The notes beneath the pieces were generated by a model. That model ran no database searches and had not been told where the DNA came from. It was given only the letters and a program-made list of their open reading frames with translations. Shown here in pieces: positions 56,816 to 64,000 of a DNA stretch of 64,000 nt. The first letter of the stretch is position 1. The number at the start of each line of letters is the position of its first letter. The translations under genes and the position numbers were made by a program. This stretch comes from Bryum argenteum (taxonomy: Eukaryota; Streptophyta; Bryopsida; Bryales; Bryaceae). The DNA lies in NCBI GenBank assembly GCA_037043015.1, contig CM073322.1:18921601-18985600 (forward strand), read 5' to 3'.

Positions 56816-57517
56816 AAGCCAATAAATTCCAAAGTCAACAAAATATCCCATGTACAAAAAAAATCATTCTTTGCAATAAAAAAATGACGGTTACGTACCA
56901 TATGAACGTTGAAGCAGAAAGGGGAAAAAAACTCATTTTGTACTCCAAAGGCCCCCTTTTCCATGCATGGCAAAAAAATAAAAATTCAAATGTTGGTGTT
57001 TTATACGCCGACTAGGGAGACATGTAGGCTTTTTGAACGGTTGATCTCCACCGCATGGAAAAATTATTGATTCATTCTAGTCCTTGCAATGGAAAAATGT
57101 TAGATGGGGGTGGGTGGGGTCCCTTTTGCGGTGGTATTGATGGGGCCATTTTTATTCTATTTTTGAATTGCATGAATTGCATTGGGGGGGGGGGCAAATT
57201 TGGCATGATGGGGGTCTAAGAAAGAAAGGTGTGCTTGGTTTTTTAGGGTGGCCGGCACCTTATTTCCCGGAAGGAAGACGTTGACAGTCTCATCCGGAGT
57301 GCATGACATTTAATTGTTTTAAATTTGGATTTTAATTTTGGTTTTTAGGTACCCACCCAAAAAGAGTAAAGGGTGCCCTACTGTTTTTTTTTTGCTTGTG
57401 TTCCAGAATGTTCCCTTTTGTTTACACTCAATCTTCCTTTTTGGCTGCTGCTTTTTATAGGGGGTTCAGAATCTACTAGGCTGGATGAGGAAGTAGAATG
57501 CCAAAACTCTTTGAATT
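56816..57517. other. Intergenic, no gene recognised
   Basis: AT-rich DNA with short G-runs (57185-57196) and no supported gene or element boundary. Confidence 0.4.
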
Positions 57518-57521
57518 TTAA

Positions 57522-57843
57522 CCCTTAAACGCCCTTGGGGTTTGAAACGGGCAGCCCAAAATTGGATCACAGCATTTTTGGACTTGGCCATCATGAATGA
57601 ACTAGTCAGCAATGAGCAACCTCCTTCAAGGTTATGTACATAACCTACCTGCCATAATTTTTTCAAAGCACAAAATTGTTCATACAAATTGTGATTTGAA
57701 TTGTATAATTTCACTTTTTGAATTCATCACAAGGAGGTGACCAATTTGACATCAAAATATAAGTGAAAAGTTGAGTACGGTGAGAGCTACGGAGCAGATT
57801 TTGTTGTTAAAAAGCCCCTTGAACTTGCTTGGGCATTTAAGGG
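57522..57843. mobile_element. TTAA-flanked, piggyBac-like element 3 (short)
   Basis: TTAA lies at both sides (57518-57521 and 57844-57847). The ends CCCTTAAACGCCC and GGGCATTTAAGGG are complementary with one mismatch. At 322 bp it is a MITE-size relative of element 2, sharing its terminal 13 bp while the interior is different or deleted. Confidence 0.62.
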
Positions 57844-58366
57844 TTAAGAGAAACTTCAAAATTATACTCGTATGCCCTCATGACATTGCTACGCCCATTT
57901 ATATATATTTCTATTTCAATTTCTTTTTATTTTATTGGGAAACAATCAAGTCAATAATTAATTGACAAAAATACAATCATGAACCAAAATTATAGAGCTA
58001 CTTGGCAAGGTTTGAGTTTTTTTATGTACTTTTCCTAATGAACTCTTCTTGCAACTAGACTTTGGTAGTGATCTTGCTATCCTTGTGAAGTAGGAGACCG
58101 AGTGCTATACCCCATGAGTGCCTAGGAAGCCTCCATGGCGTTAGCCATCTCTGGTCCACTTGAATATTTTGACCATGCACCTTTCGCTTGTTTTTTTGCT
58201 AAATCTACAATAAGATCATTTTTGTAATTTCGCGGGTTTCGGGGACCATAATTACTTGGAATCCATCCGCCCAATTTTGAACCCAATTCTAAAAAATAAA
58301 CCGCATCCAACGACACCACATACACCTCCAACCAACTCGCAATTCCCAAGATCATAATGTCACTCC

Positions 58367-58368
<2 letters not shown>

Positions 58369-58398
<30 letters not shown>
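58369..58398. repeat. Poly(A) run
   Basis: An uninterrupted run of about 30 A adjoins sequence related to the neighbouring Helitron (gacattatg..gtgtcgttgga on the minus strand occurs on both sides). Confidence 0.9.
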
Positions 58399-58404
<6 letters not shown>

Positions 58405-58435
58405 TAAAAAACTAACTATTTGCCTTATATGATAA

Positions 58436-58659
58436 CTAGTATGCCCACGTGGCGTTGCCGCGCCAGTACAAAGGATTTCTAATGTTTACGAGCCCGATAC
58501 TTTGAAATTTGATTTCTTGAGATCAGTCCACTCAATTCCCAATCCTATTATTGGCCTACCCCTACATCAAAATCCGCTTCCAACGACACCTCATGTGGTG
58601 TGAACTTCATAGCATAATGTCATAAAAACATAAACTATTTGCCTTATTATGTAGAGAGA
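58436..58659 (-). mobile_element. 224-bp non-autonomous Helitron
   Basis: On the minus strand it starts A|TCTCTCTACATAATAAGG at 58659. It ends with hairpin tggcg-cggcaa-cgcca (58465-58450), ten bases, then CTAG|T at 58436. The TC start, 3' hairpin 10-12 nt before CTRR, A-T insertion context and lack of target duplication are all Helitron rules. A related sequence without clear ends continues to about 58110. It is too short to encode Rep/Hel. Confidence 0.72.
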
Positions 58660-59119
58660 TTGCACCTCTTCATAACTCTACAAGAAAATATAACTATGTA
58701 TTCTTGGTGGAAAAAAACTTATTTTTTCTGAACCCATCAAATAATGATGAAAAGATGGCATTTACCAAATCAGAATATTCCTATGAGAACTTGGGTCCCA
58801 CCTGGTTCAAAATAATAACAAATAATAAATAAATCAATTTCCTTGACTATGTTGATTTGTTCACAAGATATAGCATTGTTGATGTTGGATTATTAACTCT
58901 TCTTGAGGTGAATATGAATGAAACATTCTTTTCCAATGGTGCCCTGTGTTTCTATCAAATTCTTACATAGGGCTAATTACCTCAATTAGAAAATTTAATA
59001 TGTGTTATATCAAAATTGGCTTTGAGTAATGAAGACATCTCAAAATCCAACTTGGATAGTATATTTTGACATTATAACTAGCAAGTACGATTAATATACG
59101 ATTTTGTTATGCATATTGA

Positions 59120-60030
59120 ATTTCTAAAGATCTAAGTGTTTCTTGGACCTCCAAGACCAAAAATTGGGATTTTTGACCACATTGTACAAGTTGAAGTACG
59201 GTTCAATTTGATTTACTTCTTTTGTATTTTCAACCGTAAGATCTTGAACCTTACTACTAGCACTAACACCATGTAAAACTTTCAACCGTCAAATCTTTAC
59301 CAACTGCAAGATCATAACGTTCAAAGTTGACTAAAACGTTTTTTTTGGGCTGGGTGTGAAAGACATAGTATATATGGTGCCAAGGGAGACTTGATGATTG
59401 TTACTTCATGTTGGTAAACAAGTTGGGTACATTCATGCAAAATTTTAGATACTCATTTTGCTTCTATGAGCTTCATGCAAATTATTTTTTAGAAGAAGGT
59501 CTAAAAACAATGGTATAGTAAAACATGCCTTTCATTAGATATATTTGGTATAAGAAAACATTTAGCGGCTAGTAGGTACCTTTATAAGTTTGTGATTTTG
59601 AAGGAAAAAATAATTAGAAAGGTTCCAAAATTTTGAATTTCAAAAAATTCTTGTAAGAAATAATTTTGGAATCACGAAAAATTATGAAGGTTGTTTTTGT
59701 AATTTTTGGAGGTTACCCTTGTGATAATTGACAATTTTTTTGACTTAGGTCAATTTAGAACTTGGATAATTATTTGGTTCTAAAATTATTTATATATTTT
59801 TTCTAAAGAAAGTTTAAATTAATATTAGCCTATTTGGACTTGAATCCTAAAATTTATAAATGAAGGTATTAAAATTGGAATTTGGCTTTGCAAATTTAAC
59901 CACAAGCACGTTGTAGTATAGGAAGCACAAAGTAGAGATCTTAGGCAAATATATTACTCTAAACCCCTTTTGTAGGCTTCCTGAAATAAAAAAAAGGCAC
60001 AATTCGCTTTTTTTTAATCTTTAGGGGTTG
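59120..60030 (-). mobile_element. Old copy of TTAA element 1, reversed
   Basis: The reverse complement matches blocks of 31277-32201 ('cctccaagaccaaaaattggg', 'caccatatatac', 'gggtacattcatgcaaaatttta', 'gaaggtctaaaaacaa'). One end retains tttaggggttgaa at about 60020-60031. The terminal TTAA sites are mutated. Confidence 0.5.
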
Positions 60031-60059
60031 AAGTTTATAGTTGTAAATTACTATTATTA

Positions 60060-60420
60060 CTCGTTATCATGGACATGCATCCCCAAGGCGACCAAGCTTT
60101 GTCCACTTTACGTCTCTACCGACCTTTCTTCTCAAGAGTTTTTTCACTAAGTGAGTTTTGGCTACGCAAAGTGTTTTGGCTACCCTTAGAAGGTTTTAGA
60201 ACCTCCTCACTACTAGTTTTTGGAAGTTTCCACTAGATTCTTGAGGCTCCCTTTGGCCTTGTATATATGGAGGGTAGAAAGTTGTTGCTTCTCATTCTCC
60301 ACAACACTACTTGTACATACTCTTGAGTTATCAGAAACTATAATTCCTAGTTTTTTTACTTCAGGTACTATTCTATGTGTTGTGTAAGAAATTTCCTCAC
60401 TTCTTGTTCTACTTGGTCAT
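60060..60420 (+). other. Possible LTR promoter remnant
   Basis: The organisation resembles the 46.8 kb solo LTR: agaaggttttagaacc and ttggaagtttcc motifs, then a TATA box tatatatgg at about 60258, then a 'cttctcattctccacaacac' leader. No TG..CA ends or target duplication could be fixed. Confidence 0.3.
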
Positions 60421-61909
60421 CCTTGGAAGAATCCCATCAATCTAGCCTCTTGCTCTATCTTCAAGTTATTGTCCGCAACACTTATAAACCTTTCTAATAC
60501 CACTCACTATGCCAAGCTACATTTGATAGATGCTTGTCAACGATAGAAGACCATGTGTTGAATCTATCAAAGGTTGAAATTTGTGATTGAAAAATGGTGG
60601 TCTATATGGCTTGGGGATGATTAGGTGTTCAACAATAGGTAGTGTAATTGTAGAAAGTGATTGTAACACCACATGTTTACCGTTTCAGGGAATAACATTA
60701 TTGATTTTCTAAATTCAACACATGAGATTTTAATCACCCTTATAATATAACCATCACAAAGACACTTTACTACGGTTACATCCATTGAGACTAATCCGTA
60801 AAGATCCTTCGTACAAAATTGCCTAAATTACAAGAATTGACCATTGTCTACTTGGGTCCAAAAAATAAGCATAATCTAAAGATTCACCCATAGGATCTCA
60901 AAATCGATTTGATGTTTTGCTCGCATTTTAAATTTAAACCGTTGATTTCTTTATCATTTGAAAGATTGTAATGGTCAAAGTTGGGTGAGTTTCCTTGCTG
61001 AACTCCAAAAAACCATTTTCACTTTTTTGAATATTGAGAGGTTATTACTTAGTAATGTAATAAAGTATTCTCAACTTTCACTATACACGTTTGGTATGCA
61101 TTTGTTACATAGATAGCAACATTTCAACGGAGGCACCCAAAAATAGCCAATACAAAAATGTCACTTCCTCTCAAAAGGCCTATAATGGCTACATCAAAAA
61201 AATTGCGACATAGAAGAATGCACATTTCTTAAAAGTTAACCTTGAAGAACAATACACATATTTCATGGAATAGAATAAGAATCTATTCATTACAATCCGG
61301 AATGCACTTTGCAACCGACATCTACGAAATAATATACAAGAATATATAGTATATCATGTCAAGAGCTTATTTGACAACAAGTTGACTTGTGGGCGAAGTA
61401 CATAGAGCCCCCCCACCCACCAAACAATATTGTAGCATGATTGTTTTCCCTTCTTTCTTCTTTAATAGACTTTTTAGTCCTTTAAAAATTCAAATATCGT
61501 GCACACGTGGCATGCCACGTGGAAAATGAGAGTACCCCACGGCGCCTACAGTCATCATTTGTATGAATAAAGGGTCAAGCCCCCTCAAACTGGCCCTTGG
61601 CAACAAATGAATGAATCCCACTGACAAATAAAGTAATGCTGATTCTTGTGTCAGTTTATCTTTGTTATTCAAAAATGGAACACGGCAATGGAAATCCACC
61701 ACTTGTTCCAAAAAAAAATTTAAAAAAATAAAAAAAATAAAAAAAAATAAAAAAAATAAAATGGAACACGAGTGCAACAAAATCTTGGTCCTTTTCACAT
61801 TTGGGTGGAGGTTGTGGGAGAATTAACTTTTACTTCACTTTCTAAAAGTCATTCGGTCATGCCAATGTTGTGATAGCTCCTCGCCGACTTTGGTTCATGA
61901 TTGTATTTC
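60421..61909. other. Intergenic, no gene recognised
   Basis: AT-rich DNA. A low-complexity (aaaaaata)n stretch lies at 61717-61760. The 102-residue minus ORF over it (61490-61798) is Phe/Ile-rich because of that repeat and is not supported as a gene. Confidence 0.45.
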
Positions 61910-61923
61910 TCTCAATTCATTAA

Positions 61924-62266
61924 ATAGATAGAAACTTCGATCCCTTTCTAAGGGGCCAGCGTGAATGAATTGTCCATTCGTTATGCTAAATAATTACTCG
62001 ATGGCCACTGGACAAGGGGGAATTGGAACTGTACTACTTCCCCCTTTTGAGGGTGAACACTATAACTATGCTAGTTTCTAGCTAGTTTCTAATGCCTTGA
62101 AGATACTTGACATAGTATCCCCCGAAGGGCTTTGAGGTACCCAAACAACAAGGTCCAAGGACCCCACCATAGTTGGGTGGACTATGGTGGTGAGGACCAC
62201 GCCGGCATGGGGAGTAAAACCCACAACCTATGAGCGCCAACCACCAAGTCAAGGAATGTGGTGCCT
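61924..62266 (-). mobile_element. Complete SINE with 14-bp target duplication
   Basis: Read on the minus strand: a tRNA-like head (ggcaccacattccttgactt.., B-box-like ggttttactcc), the family body, and an atctat tail. It is flanked by tctcaattcattaa (61910-61923) and tctcgattcattaa (62267-62280), a 14-bp target-site duplication with one mismatch. This shows retroposition and sets the true ends of the family. Confidence 0.85.
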
Positions 62267-62280
62267 TCTCGATTCATTAA

Positions 62281-63000
62281 TACATGATTGTTTCAAAATA
62301 AAAAAATAAAAAAATGTTGTGATAGGCTTTGATTATTTATTTCATAGTGTGTGATTTGTGATGGAAGGAGTTGCTAGATTCCCCCCATTTATTCTTTCAA
62401 ACCTATAATTTTAGTATAGAAACTTTACAATGGTTGCACTAAGATAGAAATCACTCAGGTCTTGGAATATTTGGTTGGTGTGATTTACTATTGTTTTCTA
62501 TTGTTGCAAATACCTACACTATCCTCACTTTCTCAACTCAAAAGCTAATGTATGCAAAACTTGGTAGTCGATGGCTTCACACTAACAAAAATCCTAAAAT
62601 GACACTCCTAGTAGAATGCGTTTGAAGTAAGGAAGAGTGCATGGTTTCAAATATCCCAATATGTAATGAAGATAACCGTGAAAGTTGTTATCACGCGTGG
62701 GGAAAGTAAGTGGAAAAATAGTCGAAGTAGATTCATAAATTTTGGACTCTTTTACAATTTGCTATGCATTTTTGAAAATGTACATACGGTCCCTTTACAC
62801 TATGGACCAAGACCCGTGACCATCATCAATCAAAAATGGATTTTTGAGTGGCATGGGCTCTCTTAGAGTCTAAAGTGGCCATTTGGCCCGGGACAAGTTT
62901 AAGCTCACTACTCAAATATATATCCTCATCATTCTCTCTTTTACCCTCCCCTTTTTCATGCTTTCTTTTTAAATTATTGAACACTAGCCAATCAATGATC
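62281..63000. other. Intergenic, no gene recognised
   Basis: AT-rich DNA without supported features; short ORFs only. Confidence 0.45.
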
Positions 63001-63070
63001 TCATGGTCTCCTTAATTGTAGTTGAGTTGAGGTATTTGCTTTCACTCAACTATAATCAAGGAGACCATGA
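63001..63070. repeat. 70-bp hairpin
   Basis: Arms 63001-63026 and 63045-63070 (tcatggtctccttaattgta and its complement) pair over 26 bp with about two mismatches around an 18-nt loop. This is the size range of a microRNA precursor, but it could equally be a small foldback. Confidence 0.6.
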
Positions 63071-63399
63071 AAACATTATCCACTATGGAAAATCTAGCAT
63101 ACTTTGGGCATCTCAAAGTTAGTGGTCATTCTCCTTTTTTCAAGGTAGTGTAAAGCCAAACGGACCAAAAGCACTTTACTCTCCAATCACAAATTTCAAA
63201 AGGCCGTTGTCTATAGGTGTTTCTAAACTAGTGCCCTAATTTGACACCTTATCAAATATTTAGGATGAGTACAAGGTACTGTTGAAATATGAAGCTATTA
63301 TGTACCTATGAATCAAGAAGCCTAGCTCTCCATTATTGGTAGTATTCCATTTTTGAACACTCTCCGTTGGGAACATGTTACAAGCTGGTACAAGCGACA

Positions 63400-64000
63400 A
63401 TCAGAGGTACATGTGGCCACTCCAATTTGGTCCGACTTGCTCGATGAGCAGTGCCGGAAATGGACTGGTGCCCGTGAGAGCACGAGCTCGTGACGCAGGA
63501 AAAGCAGGGAAAATCGCATGGAATTAGAAAAGATGGCGTAAGCGAGGAAGAAGCATTGCAATCGAAAGTCCCTTTCGGGAAGACTAATAGCAAATTACAG
63601 TACAGTACTGTGAATGGAAAGAGAGGGGAAGGGGAAGAAGCAATGGAATTGGGATGCCGCGCCCGGACAGGGAGGGAGGGAGCCGGTGCCAGTCAGCGTT
63701 GCCGGGCATACTCGGAACAGCCACCCCACCCACCTGCACCTCTCTGATCTGGCACGCCGCGAACCCGGGACCTCCTCCTGCTTTTCCGCATTTACGTCGC
63801 GACCAAAAGCGTGCGGCACCCTGCTTTGGCTTGCTTGTTTGCTACTATCCCAGATCTGCCCCCAGTTCTCACCAGCACCCGCACGAATCTTCGACACCAG
63901 TGATTGCCCACTGCCAGTCCGCCCGCTCGAGCCGATGATACCAGTGGAGCTTCAGTTTACGAATAGAGAGACTTCTTTGTACCAGTAAGCTAGTGTTGCA
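63400..64000. other. GC-richer right edge
   Basis: Base composition rises from about 63390 to the end of the window. ORFs overlap on both strands and none shows a known domain. It may be the promoter or leader of a gene beyond the window. Confidence 0.3.

Noticed and set aside
61490..61798. 102-codon minus-strand ORF with a hydrophobic Phe/Ile run
   Set aside because: The hydrophobic run is the translation of an (aaaaaata)n low-complexity stretch, not a membrane protein.
63595..63988. Long ORFs at the right edge
   Set aside because: Open on both strands in GC-richer DNA with no recognisable domain; the window ends before any test is possible.

Overview
The window is nuclear DNA of a land plant. 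Protein-coding genes are split by short GT-AG introns (about 70-900 bp), and the recognisable products are plant-specific: PGRL1, a plastid J20-type J protein, a lambda-class glutathione transferase and a GRDP. A CEP78-like gene, which encodes a centriole/basal-body protein, argues for a lineage with swimming sperm (bryophyte, lycophyte or fern) rather than a flowering plant. The exact species cannot be read from the sequence. All assignments come from reading and splicing the sequence by eye; no database was searched.

Layout. 0-8.6 kb is repeats: two copies of a 157-bp inverted-repeat MITE flanking a GC-rich island, then head-to-tail mini-Helitrons and purine-rich minisatellite. 8.6-26.1 kb is a gene cluster: a dead UTP20 5' fragment, an intact tRNA adenosine deaminase (TAD2), a decayed insulysin-like (M16) pseudogene, a plastid J protein (minus), tRNA-Arg(ACG) (minus), an 11-12 exon CEP78-like gene, and a 7-exon glycine-rich domain protein (minus). 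26.1-38.5 kb is repeats (a foldback MITE, SINEs, TTAA-flanked elements, more mini-Helitrons, a long hairpin). 38.5-42.3 kb carries ribosomal protein eL6 (minus) and a one-exon PGRL1. 43.9-49.8 kb is a large inverted repeat whose spacer holds a solo LTR inserted into a SINE. 52.6-54.7 kb is a 10-exon lambda GST, followed at once by a Tourist-like MITE. 55-64 kb is repeats, with a second Helitron type, two further TTAA-flanked elements, a SINE with clean target-site duplications, and a GC-richer stretch at the right edge.

Functional links. TAD2 deaminates A34 of tRNAs including tRNA-Arg(ACG), and such a tRNA gene lies 5.5 kb away. PGRL1, J20 and probably the GST tie to plastid redox and protein homeostasis. 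The most striking non-genic signal is the solo LTR at 46.83-47.31 kb: fifteen consecutive 10-bp units each carrying GAA in register, many as GAAnnTTCnn (the heat-shock-element pattern), followed by a TATA box and a GNRA-capped hairpin at the predicted transcript start. The second is a family of TTAA-flanked inverted-repeat elements resembling piggyBac non-autonomous transposons, a superfamily unusual in land plants.
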